Below are positions 1-8,525 of a stretch of DNA of 64,000 nucleotides, piece after piece. The position numbers and the translations under genes were made by a program. Within the stretch, counting starts at the first letter, position 1. Every line of letters starts with the position of its first letter. The stretch spans positions 372,001 through 436,000 of the forward strand of contig NZ_CAKKMV010000002.1 of the NCBI RefSeq assembly GCF_918697865.1, in the 5' to 3' direction. The stretch is from Massilia sp. Bi118. Its GTDB lineage: Bacteria; Pseudomonadota; Gammaproteobacteria; Burkholderiales; Burkholderiaceae_D. The notes beneath the pieces are model-generated. The model saw only the letters and a list, made by a program, of their open reading frames with translations. It searched no databases and had not been told where the DNA came from.

Positions 1-1
1 C

Positions 2-1201
2 ACGGCCGCCGAGCGCGAGGACCTGCTCATGCGCGAGCGCGCCGCGCGCGACGAGGCCGAGCGCCTGAGCGCCCTGAAGGACGAATTCCTGGCCACCCTC
101 TCGCACGAGCTGCGCACCCCGCTCAACGCCATCCTGGGCTGGGCCAGCATGCTCCAGCGCGGCGGGAAGGATGACGAGACCGTCAAGCGGGGCCTGGAAA
201 CCATCGAGCGCAACGCGCGCGCCCAGGGCCAGCTGATCGACGACCTGCTCGACATGAGCCGCATCATTTCCGGCAACCTGCGCCTGGACGTGCAGCTGAT
301 CGAGCCGGACAAGGTGGTCGAGGCGGCCCTCGGCACCGTGCACCCGGCGGCGGTGGCCAAGCGCATCGACTTGCGCGTGGACGTCGCCCGTGGCCTAGGC
401 ACCGTGCTGGGCGACCCGAACCGGCTGCAGCAGGTGATGTGGAACCTGTTGTCGAACGCGGTCAAGTTCACGCCCAACGGCGGCATGGTGCAGGTGATGC
501 TGGGCCGCGACGGCCAGGACGTGGTGATCCGCGTGGCCGATTCCGGCATCGGCATCGAGCCCGATTTTCTGCCCTATGTGTTCGACCGCTTCCGCCAGCA
601 GGATGCCTCCATCACCCGCAAGCACGGCGGCCTGGGACTGGGCCTGTCGATCGCGCGCCAGCTGATCGAGCTGCACGGCGGGACCATCGCCGTCTCCAGC
701 CCGGGCACGCATGCCGGCACCACCTTTACCGTGCGCCTGCCGCTGGCCGAAGCCGAGGTAGCGCCCCCGCCGCAGCCCGCCGCCGCGCCGCGCGCGCAGG
801 TGCAGGGCGACCTGGCCGGGGTCAAGGTGCTGCTGGTGGACGACGCCACCGACACCCTCGACGTGCTGCAGCAGATCCTCCAGCACAGCGGCGCCACCAT
901 CATGGCCGCGTCCAGCGCCGGCAAGGCCCTGGCCTTGCTGGAGATCGAGCGGCCCGACGTGATCGTCAGCGACATTGGCATGCCCGACGTCGACGGCTTC
1001 GAGCTGATCCGCCGCATCCGCCGCCGTTCGGCCGGCGCCGGCGGCGCCATCCCGGCGATCGCCCTGACCGCCTTCACACGCCAGGACGACCGCAACCGGG
1101 CGATGCAGGCCGGCTTCAACGACTATCTCGCCAAGCCGGTCGAACCGGGTTCGCTGGTGGCCCATATCGCACAGGTGGTAGGACTTAGCGTCGATCAATA
1201 A
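2..1201 (+). CDS. hybrid sensor histidine kinase/response regulator (5' truncated)
   Basis: The reading frame is open to the first base of the window, so the N-terminal sensory part lies outside; 399 residues are visible. A HisKA dimerisation helix carries the phospho-acceptor His in [12 protein letters not shown] (about residue 35 of the fragment). An HATPase domain follows with the N box (NLLSNAVKF), a DSGIGI G1 box and a [10 protein letters not shown]2 box. After a Pro/Ala-rich linker a C-terminal receiver domain (about 275-395) has the acidic pair (LLVDD), the phospho-acceptor Asp in VSDIGMPD and the conserved Lys in LAKPVEPG. The protein should autophosphorylate and pass phosphate to its own receiver. 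The input signal and any separate partner cannot be told from this fragment. No DNA-binding output domain is present. Confidence 0.93.
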   Translation, partial: TAAEREDLLMRERAARDEAERLSALKDEFLATLSHELRTPLNAILGWASMLQRGGKDDETVKRGLETIERNARAQGQLIDDLLDMSRIISGNLRLDVQLIEPDKVVEAALGTVHPAAVAKRIDLRVDVARGLGTVLGDPNRLQQVMWNLLSNAVKFTPNGGMVQVMLGRDGQDVVIRVADSGIGIEPDFLPYVFDRFRQQDASITRKHGGLGLGLSIARQLIELHGGTIAVSSPGTHAGTTFTVRLPLAEAEVAPPPQPAAAPRAQVQGDLAGVKVLLVDDATDTLDVLQQILQHSGATIMAASSAGKALALLEIERPDVIVSDIGMPDVDGFELIRRIRRRSAGAGGAIPAIALTAFTRQDDRNRAMQAGFNDYLAKPVEPGSLVAHIAQVVGLSVDQ

Positions 1202-1248
1202 CCTCGCTGTAAGTGGCGCGCACACTGGTTATTTTGAGCGAGGTCTAT

Positions 1249-2822
1249 ATGGTCAAACTTCCAGGCAGCATGCCGGCTCCCGTGGCCGATGCGCAGTCGA
1301 TCGGCCCGGTGCCGGCCGACGAACGATTCCAGATCACCGTGATGCTGCGCCCGCGCGCGGACCTGCCGCTGCATGCGGTGCAGGCCGAGCTTGCGCGCCG
1401 CCGCTACCTGACGCGCGAACAATACGCGGCCAGTCACGGCGCCAGCGGCGAGGACATGGACGCCGTCGAAGCCTTTGCCCGCAAGGCCGGCATGGCCGTG
1501 ATCGAGCGCCGGCCGGCCGCGCGCAGCATCGTCCTGTCCGGCACCGCGGCGCAGGTGGGCGCGGCCTTCCAGACCGGCATCGAGCGGGTCGAGCATGCGG
1601 CCGGCATCTCGCGCCGCCGCACCGCGCCCATCCACCTGCCGCCGGAACTGGGCGATATCGTCGAAGGCGTGTTCGGGATCGAGGACACGCCCATCGCCCG
1701 GCCCTACTACCGCTTTTCGACGCCGGCGATGCAGGCCGCCGAGGAGCGCGCCGCGACGGCGGCTTTCACCCCGCCCGACATCGCCACGCTCTACGACTTC
1801 CCGCAGGGCTGGACGGCAGCGGCCAGTGCATCGCCATCATCGAGCTGGGCGGCGGCTACCGGAGCTCGGACCTGAACGCCTACTTCCGCAGCCTGAGCCT
1901 GCCGACGCCGAAGGTAACGGCGGTGTCGGTGGACGGCGGCCGCAACAGCCCCTCGCTGCCGTGGAGCGCGGATGCCGAGGTGATGCTCGACATCGAGATC
2001 GCCGGCGCGGTGGCGCCGGGCGCGTCGATCGCCGTCTACTTTGCGCCGAACAGCGAGCAGGGTTTCGTCGATGCCATCGGCGCGGCAGTGCACGACAGCG
2101 TCAATAAACCCTCGGTGATTTCGATCAGCTGGGGCGCTCCCGAGAAGGACTGGACGGAGCAGGGCCTGCAGGCCATGGACCAGGCCTTCCAGGCCGCCGC
2201 CGCCCTGGGCGTGACGGTGTGCTGCGCTTCCGGCGACGCCGGCTCCAGCGACCAGAATCCGCAAAACGGCACGCCGGACGGCCTGGCGCACGCCGACTTC
2301 CCGGCCTCCAGCCCTTACGTGCTGGCCTGCGGCGGCACCCGCCTGGTCGCCAGCAGCGGTAGCATCGCCAGCGAGACAGTGTGGAACGACGATGAGCAGA
2401 CCAGCGCCACCGGCGGTGGCGTCAGCGACGTGTTCGCGCTGCCGGCCTGGCAGGATGGTGCGAACGTGCCGCGCTCCGCGAACCAGGGCGGGCGCATCGG
2501 CCGCGGCCTGCCCGACGTCGCCGGGAATGCCTCGCCATCCACCGGCTACCGCGTGCGCGTGGACTTCCTGAACTTCGTGGTGGGCGGCACCAGCGCGGTC
2601 TCGCCGCTGTGGGCCGGCCTGGTGGCGCGCTTCAACCAGCGCCTGGAAACGCCGGTCGGCTGGCTCAATCCGCTGCTCTACGGGCCGGTGGCGGGCCAGG
2701 GTGCCTTCCACGACATCGGCGCCGGGAACAACGGCGCCTATGCGGCGGCACCGGGCTGGGACGCCTGCACCGGCTGGGGTTCGCCGGTCGACAGCAAGCT
2801 CCTTCAGGCGCTGGGCGGCTAG
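1249..2822 (+). pseudogene. S53 family (sedolisin/kumamolisin-like) serine peptidase, frameshifted
   Basis: Two adjacent open frames together encode one pro-kumamolisin-type peptidase. The first part, from ATG 1249 (GAGCGAGG lies just upstream), gives the activation propeptide up to the YDFPQG motif at the start of the mature enzyme. The frame then runs out at 1875. The family-typical continuation ([13 protein letters not shown]) is encoded in another frame, so one base appears lost near 1807-1811. The second part carries the catalytic Glu-x3-Asp pair (EVMLD), the oxyanion-hole region (SGDAGSSD), the catalytic Ser in GGTSAVSP and the C-terminal calcium-site region (DIGAGNNG). These peptidases are normally secreted and acid-active. 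All catalytic residues survive, so a recent mutation, a sequencing error or programmed slippage are all possible. Confidence 0.85.
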
Positions 2823-2897
2823 AGCGCGGACGCGCAATAGCGGTGTTGCGTGCGCGTACGTACGGACGGCCCCGGCGCCGTCCGGCATAGTGCACGC

Positions 2898-4211
2898 ATG
2901 AACTCCCGAGATGCCGAACCTGCCGTTGACGCCTCCGGCGACAAGCCATCGCCGGAAGTCTCCGCATGGCTGTCGAGGCTGGGGCCGGGACTGATCACCG
3001 GCGCCGCCGACGACGACCCGAGCGGCATCGCGACCTATTCCCAGGCCGGCGCCCGCTTCGGCTTCAACCTGCTGTGGACCCTGCTGCTCACGTATCCGCT
3101 GATGGTGGCGATCCAGGTGATCAGCGCGCACATCGGCCGGGTCACGGGACGCGGGCTGGCCACCAACCTGCAGCGCTTCGCGCCGTGCCAGCTGGTCTGG
3201 CTGATCGTCGGCCTGCTGCTGATCGCGAACGTCATCAATATCGCGGCCGACATCGCGGCCATGGGCGACGCCATGGTGCTCGTCGCGCCCGGCAAGCCCC
3301 ACTACTATGCGGTCGGTTTCGGCCTGCTGTCGGTGCTGCTGCAGGTGTTCGTCCCTTACCAGCGCTACGTCAACCTGCTGAAGTGGCTGACCCTGGTGCT
3401 GCTGGCCTACGTCGCCACCGTGTTCGTGGTGCGCGTGCCCTGGGCCGGGGTGCTGCGTTCGACGGTATGGCCGCAGCCGGCGTGGCACAAGGAATACCTG
3501 ACCACGATCGTCGCCGTGTTCGGCACCACCATCAGTCCCTACCTGTTCTTCTGGCAGGCCGCCCAGGAAGTCGAGGAGCTGCGCGCCGACGCCGACGCCC
3601 AGCCGCTGCGGCGCGCGCCGGAACAGGTCAAGTCCCAGTTCCGGCGCATCCGTTTCGACACCCTGGTCGGCATGGCGGTCTCGAACCTGGTCGCTTTTTT
3701 CATCATGCTGACCACGGCGACGACCCTGCATGCGCACGGCGCGGTGGACCTGCAGTCCTCGGCCCAGGCGGCGTCGGCGCTGAAGCCGGTGGCCGGCGAA
3801 CTGGCCTTCGTGCTGTTCGCGGCCGGCATCGTCGGCACCGGGCTGCTGGCGATTCCGGTGCTGGCCGGCTCGGCGGCCTATGCGATGGCCGGCACCTTCC
3901 ACTGGAAGAGCAGCCTGGATAGCACATTCTCGGCGGCGCGCAAGTTCTACGCCATCATCATCGTCGCTACCCTGGCCGGCGTCGGCATCAACTTCGTCCC
4001 CATCGATCCGATCAAGGCGCTGTACTGGAGCGCGGTGCTGAACGGCGTGATCGCGGTGCCGGTCATGGTGATCATGATGGCGGTGGCCTCCAGCACCCGG
4101 ATCATGGGCGCCCTGAAAATCAGGGGCCTCCTGCGCGCGCTCGGCTGGCTGTGCACCGGCGTGATGGCGCTCGCGGTGCTGGCCATGTTCGGCGCCGAGT
4201 TCCTGTACTGA
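2898..4211 (+). CDS. Nramp-family divalent metal transporter (variant motif)
   Basis: This is a 437-residue polytopic inner-membrane protein with about eleven hydrophobic segments. The start GPGLITGAADDDPSG matches the TM1 metal-binding region of Nramp/MntH transporters. The canonical DPGN reads DPSG (about residues 40-43), and the TM6 region reads TTISPYLFFW where Mn/Fe transporters have a Met-Pro-His motif. Proton-coupled divalent metal uptake is the family role, but substitution of two metal-contact positions makes the ion uncertain. ATG 2898 was chosen over an upstream GTG because the intervening sequence holds a GC-rich hairpin (2863-2884) and encodes no family residues. The gene follows the broken S53 peptidase and converges with amt. 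No metal-regulator box was recognised upstream. Confidence 0.88.
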   Translation: MNSRDAEPAVDASGDKPSPEVSAWLSRLGPGLITGAADDDPSGIATYSQAGARFGFNLLWTLLLTYPLMVAIQVISAHIGRVTGRGLATNLQRFAPCQLVWLIVGLLLIANVINIAADIAAMGDAMVLVAPGKPHYYAVGFGLLSVLLQVFVPYQRYVNLLKWLTLVLLAYVATVFVVRVPWAGVLRSTVWPQPAWHKEYLTTIVAVFGTTISPYLFFWQAAQEVEELRADADAQPLRRAPEQVKSQFRRIRFDTLVGMAVSNLVAFFIMLTTATTLHAHGAVDLQSSAQAASALKPVAGELAFVLFAAGIVGTGLLAIPVLAGSAAYAMAGTFHWKSSLDSTFSAARKFYAIIIVATLAGVGINFVPIDPIKALYWSAVLNGVIAVPVMVIMMAVASSTRIMGALKIRGLLRALGWLCTGVMALAVLAMFGAEFLY

Positions 4212-4223
4212 GGCTGCGGCCGG

Positions 4224-5429
4224 CTACAGGAAGGTGGTCTCGCGCTCCGGCGTGGCGCTGATGCGGTGGATGGACAGGTCGGCGCCGTCGAATTCCTGCT
4301 CGGGGTCGAGGCGCAGGCCCACCATCTTCTTCAGCACGCCGTACACGATCCAGCTGCCCAGTCCCGAAATGAGGATGCCGAGCAGGGTGCCGAACAGCTG
4401 CGACACCAGCGACACGCCGCCCAGGCCGCCCAGCGCATGGCTGCCGAAGATGCCGGCCGCGATGCCGCCCCAGGCCCCGCACAGGCCATGCAGCGGCCAC
4501 ACGCCCAGCACGTCGTCGATGCGCCAGCGGTTCTGCGCCAGCGTGAACAGCGACACGAAGATCGCGCCGGCTACCGCGCCGGTCACCAGCGCGCCGAGCG
4601 GATGCATCAGGTCCGAGCCCGCGCACACCGCCACCAGGCCCGCCAGCGGGCCGTTGTAGACGAAGCCGGGGTCGTTGCGGCCCATGACGAACGCGGTCAG
4701 GGTGCCGCCGGTCAGCGCCATCAGCGAGTTCACGGCGACCAGGCCGTTCATCTTGTCCAGGGTCTGCGCGCTCATCACATTGAAGCCGAACCAGCCCACG
4801 GTCAGGATCCAGGCGCCCAGCGCCAGGAAGGGGATGTTCGAGGGCGGGTGGGCGGCGATGCGGCCGTCCTTCGCGTAGCGCCCGCGCCGCGCGCCCAGCA
4901 GCAGCACCGCGGGCAGCGCGGCCCAGCCGCCCACCGCATGCACCACCACCGAACCGGCGAAGTCGTGGAAGGGCGCGCCGAAGCGGGCCTGCAGCCAGTG
5001 CTGGAAGCCGAAGCGGTTGTTCCAGGCGATCCCCTCGAAGAAAGGATAAATGAAGCCGACCAGGATGAAGGTGGCGGCCATCTGCGGATGGAATTTGGCG
5101 CGCTCGGCGATGCCGCCGGAGATGATGGCCGGGATCGCCGCTGCGAAGGTCAGCAGGAAGAAGAACTTCACGAGTTCGTAGCCGTTCTTCGCCGTCAGCG
5201 TCTCCGTGCTGCCGAAGAAGTGCACGCCATAGGCGATGCCATAGCCGATGAAGAAGTAGGCGATGGTCGAGACGGCGAAGTCGATCAGGATCTTCACCAG
5301 CGCGTTCACCTGGTTCTTGCGGCGTACCGTGCCCAGTTCGAGGAAGGCGAAGCCGGCGTGCATCGCCAGGATCATGATCCCGCCGAGCAGGATGAAGAGC
5401 GCGTCGGCCCCGGTTTTATAGGCATCCAT
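4224..5429 (-). CDS. amt: ammonium transporter
   Basis: This 401-residue Amt/Mep/Rh channel protein should have eleven membrane helices. The channel histidine pair is visible in FAGSVVVHAVGG and VWPLHGLCGAWGG, and the conserved Asp precedes the first of them (FHDFAG). It conducts ammonium/ammonia across the inner membrane and is usually gated by a GlnK-type PII protein. No glnK lies next to it here. The C-terminus (FDGADLSIHR) resembles the cytosolic tail that contacts PII. Upstream on the same strand are a sigma-54-type promoter (5478-5493) and an NtrC-like palindrome (5563-5587), fitting induction under nitrogen limitation. GGAAA about eight bases before ATG serves as ribosome site. Confidence 0.95.
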   Translation of the reverse strand: MDAYKTGADALFILLGGIMILAMHAGFAFLELGTVRRKNQVNALVKILIDFAVSTIAYFFIGYGIAYGVHFFGSTETLTAKNGYELVKFFFLLTFAAAIPAIISGGIAERAKFHPQMAATFILVGFIYPFFEGIAWNNRFGFQHWLQARFGAPFHDFAGSVVVHAVGGWAALPAVLLLGARRGRYAKDGRIAAHPPSNIPFLALGAWILTVGWFGFNVMSAQTLDKMNGLVAVNSLMALTGGTLTAFVMGRNDPGFVYNGPLAGLVAVCAGSDLMHPLGALVTGAVAGAIFVSLFTLAQNRWRIDDVLGVWPLHGLCGAWGGIAAGIFGSHALGGLGGVSLVSQLFGTLLGILISGLGSWIVYGVLKKMVGLRLDPEQEFDGADLSIHRISATPERETTFL

Positions 5430-5477
5430 GCATGATTTCCAAAAAAGTGCAGTTCGCTTGCTAGAGCACTTCTTGAT

Positions 5478-5493
5478 AGCAATAAGCGTTCCA
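5478..5493 (-). promoter_or_regulatory. sigma-54 (RpoN) -24/-12 promoter of amt
   Basis: The minus strand reads TGGAACGCTTATTGCT. It matches the TGGCACG-N4-TTGCW consensus at all but one fixed position and has the required ten bases between GG and GC. The predicted start is near 5467, giving a leader of about 38 bases before amt. Ammonium transporters are classic RpoN/NtrC targets, so position and function agree. Confidence 0.75.
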
Positions 5494-5535
5494 ATTTGGT
5501 GAAAGGGGGACGCCAGGATGCACTGCCGCTGCGCA

Positions 5536-5556
5536 GGCGGGGCGAGCTGCCCCGCC
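5536..5556 (-). terminator. GC-rich hairpin downstream of the UraD-AllC gene
   Basis: A perfect 7-bp inverted repeat (GGCGGGG/CCCCGCC, 7-base loop) lies between the end of the upstream minus-strand gene and the amt promoter. It has no T-run, so termination is only possible, not shown. It may simply help separate the two transcription units. Confidence 0.3.
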
Positions 5557-5562
5557 CGGGTG

Positions 5563-5587
5563 CGCGCGCACCGCCGCGGTGCGCGCG
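5563..5587. promoter_or_regulatory. NtrC-like palindrome upstream of amt
   Basis: GCGCGCACC-N5-GGTGCGCGC, extended by one more pair, is a perfect 10-bp-arm palindrome. It contains GCACC-N5-GGTGC, the core of NtrC enhancer sites. Its centre is about 108 bp upstream of the predicted amt start, a normal enhancer distance. GC-rich palindromes also arise by chance or as hairpins, so this remains a candidate. Confidence 0.5.
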
Positions 5588-5627
5588 TGCGCCAAAATGG
5601 GCTTATTGGAGGTCGATGCAGCGCCGA

Positions 5628-7373
5628 TCAGCGGTAGCGGCGTAAAAAGTCGAGTAATACCTGGGCCGCGATGTCGGCATCGTCGGCCGTCATGGTCTCC
5701 AGCGGATTATGGCTGATGCCGCCGTTGCCGCAGCGCGTGAACAGCATCGCAACCTCGGTAATGGCCGCCATCGCCATCGCATCGTGGCCGGCGCCCGACA
5801 GCAGGTCGAAGCGCGGCAGGCCGGCGCGCTGCACCGCATCGCCCAGCTGGTCCATCAGGCGCGGCGCGCAGGGCGCGGCCTGGGCCTCGACCAGCTGCTC
5901 GACCGTGAATTCGATGCCGCGCCGTGCGCAGACGGCCGCGATACCGTCCATGACATCCCTGACGGCGGCGATGCGCTCGGCGTCAAAAGCCGAGCGGATG
6001 TCGAGCGACAGGCGGCAGCGGCCCGGCACCACGTTGACCGAACCGTCCGGCACCTGCAACTGGCCGACGGTGCCGACCAGCGAGGCTTGCCCCGAGCAGC
6101 GCCGCTCGACCAGCAGCACGATCTCGGCGGCCGCCGCGGCGGCATCGCGCCGCATCGTCATCGGCGTGGTGCCGGCGTGGCTGGCCAGACCTTCCAGCTC
6201 GACCAGGTAGCGCGAGCTGCCGGCAATGGCCGTGACCACGCCCAGCGGCAGGCCCTTCTCCAGCAGCACCGGTCCCTGTTCGATGTGGACTTCGACGTAG
6301 CCGAGCAGGCTGGCGGGGTTGCGCGCGATGGCCGGGATCTGCTGCGGGTCGTGGCCGGCCTGCTGCAGGGCTTCGCGCATGGTGACGCCTTCAAGATCCT
6401 GGCGCTCGAGCAGGGACAGGTCGAAATGCCCGGTAATCGCATGGCTGCCGAGGAAGGTGGAGCGGAAGCGCACGCCTTCCTCTTCTGCGAAGCCGATGAC
6501 TTCGAGGTGATAGGGCAGGCGTTCGCCGCGCTGGTGCAGTTCACGCACGATCGCGATGGGCAGCAGGATGCCGAGGCGGCCGTCGTACTTGCCGCCGTTG
6601 CGCACGGTGTCGTAGTGCGAGCCGGTGATCAGCGTTTTCGCGGCCGGATCGATGGCGGTGTAGCGGCCCACCACGTTGCCGGCGGCGTCGATGTGGACGC
6701 CCATGCCGGCCTGTCGCATCCAGTCCGCCAGCTTTTCCGCGGTCTGGCGGTGGCCGGGCGTCATGTAGGCGCAGGTCAGGCACTGCTCGTCGTCGGAGAT
6801 GGCGCCGATCTCTTCGGCCCATTGCATGATGGCCGGGCCGTAGGCCAGTTCGACACCCAGCAGCGTGTTCAGGCGGATCTCGGCGATGCGGTGCACCTGG
6901 CGCAGCGCTTCCTGCAGCTCGTCCTGGCGGCGGTGCTTGAGGCGGCGCTCGAAGGTGGCGATGATGGCCTGGCGCGTCAGACCTTTGCCGGTCGGGCCTT
7001 TCACCGCGAGGATGAAGGGGAAGCCGAATTTGCCGTTGTAGGCGGCGTTCAGGCGGTGCAGGCTCGCGAACTCCCCGGGGCTGCAGCGGTCCAGGCCGGA
7101 GGCGGCCTGCTCGCCGGTCGATTCCGCCGTCAGCTCGCCCGCGATCGCCGCCTTGCCGGCCAGCTCGGGGTGGGCGCGCAGCAGGGACAGCTGCTCGTCT
7201 TCGGTGGCTTGCGTGACGGCTTCCTGCAGCGCCAGCTTGAGGGCGGCCAGGCTGGCGAAGGGGCGTTGGGCCGCGGCGCGCCCAGGGATCCAGGGCGAGT
7301 GCTCGTAGATGCCGCGCAGGGTGTCGGCGAAGGTGGCGGGGTCGCAGCTGTTCAGGTGGTCGAGTGTCATCAT
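5628..7373 (-). CDS. fused OHCU decarboxylase (UraD)-allantoate amidohydrolase (AllC)
   Basis: One 581-residue chain joins two enzymes of urate breakdown. Residues 1-168 form an OHCU decarboxylase domain with the AHPELAGKAA catalytic-His motif and the GKFGFPFILAVKG loop; it converts OHCU to S-allantoin. Residues about 172-581 form an M20-family amidohydrolase of the allantoate/N-carbamoyl-amino-acid type. Its metal motifs are GSHYDTV, KYDGRLG, AEEEGVRF, VEVHIEQGPVL and GAGHDAM. It should open allantoate, releasing ammonia. Start: ATG 7373 or 7370 begins the UraD homology; upstream frame extension carries none. The gene sits beside a LysR regulator and PuuD urate oxidase, so the region encodes consecutive ureide steps. 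The allantoinase step is not in this window. Confidence 0.92.
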   Translation of the reverse strand: MMTLDHLNSCDPATFADTLRGIYEHSPWIPGRAAAQRPFASLAALKLALQEAVTQATEDEQLSLLRAHPELAGKAAIAGELTAESTGEQAASGLDRCSPGEFASLHRLNAAYNGKFGFPFILAVKGPTGKGLTRQAIIATFERRLKHRRQDELQEALRQVHRIAEIRLNTLLGVELAYGPAIMQWAEEIGAISDDEQCLTCAYMTPGHRQTAEKLADWMRQAGMGVHIDAAGNVVGRYTAIDPAAKTLITGSHYDTVRNGGKYDGRLGILLPIAIVRELHQRGERLPYHLEVIGFAEEEGVRFRSTFLGSHAITGHFDLSLLERQDLEGVTMREALQQAGHDPQQIPAIARNPASLLGYVEVHIEQGPVLLEKGLPLGVVTAIAGSSRYLVELEGLASHAGTTPMTMRRDAAAAAAEIVLLVERRCSGQASLVGTVGQLQVPDGSVNVVPGRCRLSLDIRSAFDAERIAAVRDVMDGIAAVCARRGIEFTVEQLVEAQAAPCAPRLMDQLGDAVQRAGLPRFDLLSGAGHDAMAMAAITEVAMLFTRCGNGGISHNPLETMTADDADIAAQVLLDFLRRYR

Positions 7374-7435
7374 GATGGGATGATAAATCCTGCAAGTGTC
7401 GCGGTCATATGCCAAGCCTGATCATGGATATATGT

Positions 7436-7473
7436 TGGCGCGTCCGCGTGGGCCGGGGCCGCCCACCCTACGG
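7436..7473. repeat. intergenic palindromic repeat, GTAGGGTGGG type (copy 1)
   Basis: The element contains an inverted repeat GTGGGC/GCCCAC and the 11-mer CCCACCCTACG, which recurs at 51206-51216 next to another palindrome. Its edge supplies the TAG stop codon of the neighbouring LysR gene. Elements of this look are scattered between genes in related betaproteobacteria; that statement is from general knowledge, not a search. Confidence 0.5.
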
Positions 7474-8406
7474 CTTGATCAATGCTTTTGCCGCCGCCGT
7501 CACCTGATCCCGCAACCACTTGTGCTCCGGTGACTGATGCACCCGCTGGTGCCAAAGCTGGTAGAAGCGCATCGGCGGGAACTTGATCGGCACCGTGAAA
7601 TTCTTCAGCGGCAGCGTGCGCTCGTAGAAGCGGATGAACTGGCGGCCGGTGGTCAGCACCAGGTCGGTCTGGGTCAGCATGTAGGGAATCAGGCCGAAGT
7701 AGGGCGACTCGACCGCCACCTTGCGCTGCAGGCCTTCGCGCTCCAGGAAGGTGTCGATGACGCCGTGGTAGCCCGGCAGCATGGGCGAGGGCGCCACGTG
7801 CGGAAGGCTGAGGTAGTCCTCGAGCGTCATCGCATCAGAGGCGGTGCGCCTGGCGTAGGCGCTGTCGGCGCGCATGGTGCAGATGATCGGGTCTTCGAAC
7901 AGCTTCGAGATGTGCAGGTGCGCCGGCGGCTCGTCCCAGTTGGCGATCACCAGGTCGATCTCGCCGTCGGACAGCATGCGCAGGTAGTCCGTGCCCGCGC
8001 CCAGGTGGTGGATGGACACCTTGCTGTTCGGCGCACCGCGGCGGATCGAGGCCACCACGCTGGGCAGGAACTGGGTGTCCAGGTAGTCGGGCGCGGCGAT
8101 GTGGAAGGTGCGCGCCGCCTCCTCGGGCACGAAGGGCGACTTCTTGATGAACAGGCTCTCGGTCTCGTCGAGGATGCGCTTGGCCGGCTTGAGCAGGCTT
8201 TCGCCGTGCTGGGTCGGCACCATGCCGCGTGCGCCGCGCACCAGCAGCGGATCGCCGGTCAGCTCGCGCAGCTTGCGCAGCGAGGCCGAGATCGAGGGCT
8301 GCGGCTGGTTCAGTTTCAGGGCCACGCGCGACACGTTCTTCTCCACCAGCAGCAGGTAGAGGATGCGGATCAGGTGCAGGTCGAGGTGCTGGGGGAGGCT
8401 GCTCAT
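7468..8406 (-). CDS. LysR-family transcriptional regulator
   Basis: A 312-residue LysR regulator. The N-terminal winged helix-turn-helix (about 8-67) contains VSRVALKLNQPQPSISASL, and a periplasmic-binding-like co-inducer domain covers about 95-305. It is divergent from puuD with a 119-bp gap, the usual LysR arrangement, so control of the urate genes is inferred. The inducer could be urate or a downstream ureide. A 7-bp inverted repeat lies in the shared intergenic region (8416-8446). No clear ribosome site precedes the ATG. The C-terminus ends inside the intergenic repeat at 7436-7473. Confidence 0.93.
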   Translation of the reverse strand: MSSLPQHLDLHLIRILYLLLVEKNVSRVALKLNQPQPSISASLRKLRELTGDPLLVRGARGMVPTQHGESLLKPAKRILDETESLFIKKSPFVPEEAARTFHIAAPDYLDTQFLPSVVASIRRGAPNSKVSIHHLGAGTDYLRMLSDGEIDLVIANWDEPPAHLHISKLFEDPIICTMRADSAYARRTASDAMTLEDYLSLPHVAPSPMLPGYHGVIDTFLEREGLQRKVAVESPYFGLIPYMLTQTDLVLTTGRQFIRFYERTLPLKNFTVPIKFPPMRFYQLWHQRVHQSPEHKWLRDQVTAAAKALIKP

Positions 8407-8415
8407 GTGATGATT

Positions 8416-8446
8416 CGTATATGCGTGTGCTTATGTCGAATATACG
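8416..8446. promoter_or_regulatory. candidate LysR operator between lysR and puuD
   Basis: CGTATAT (8416-8422) and ATATACG (8440-8446) form a perfect 7-bp inverted repeat with a 17-base spacer in the divergent intergenic region. AT-rich dyads here are typical LysR-type binding sites, but no consensus was tested. Confidence 0.35.
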
Positions 8447-8525
8447 GTATTTTTCATGTTGAATAAATGGAAACCGGTTTATCTTGTGGTAATCGCGCGC
8501 AATCCGTTTCAACAGAAGGATGTTC

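Noticed and set aside
2863..2884. Intrinsic terminator or riboswitch before the Nramp gene
   Set aside because: The 8-bp GC hairpin has no T-run and too little sequence for a riboswitch; it is only noted in the gene entry.
1791..3902. Very long antisense open frame (about 700 codons)
   Set aside because: It lies opposite the S53 and Nramp genes and encodes Arg/Gly/His-rich sequence without motifs. Such frames arise in high-GC DNA as shadows of real genes.
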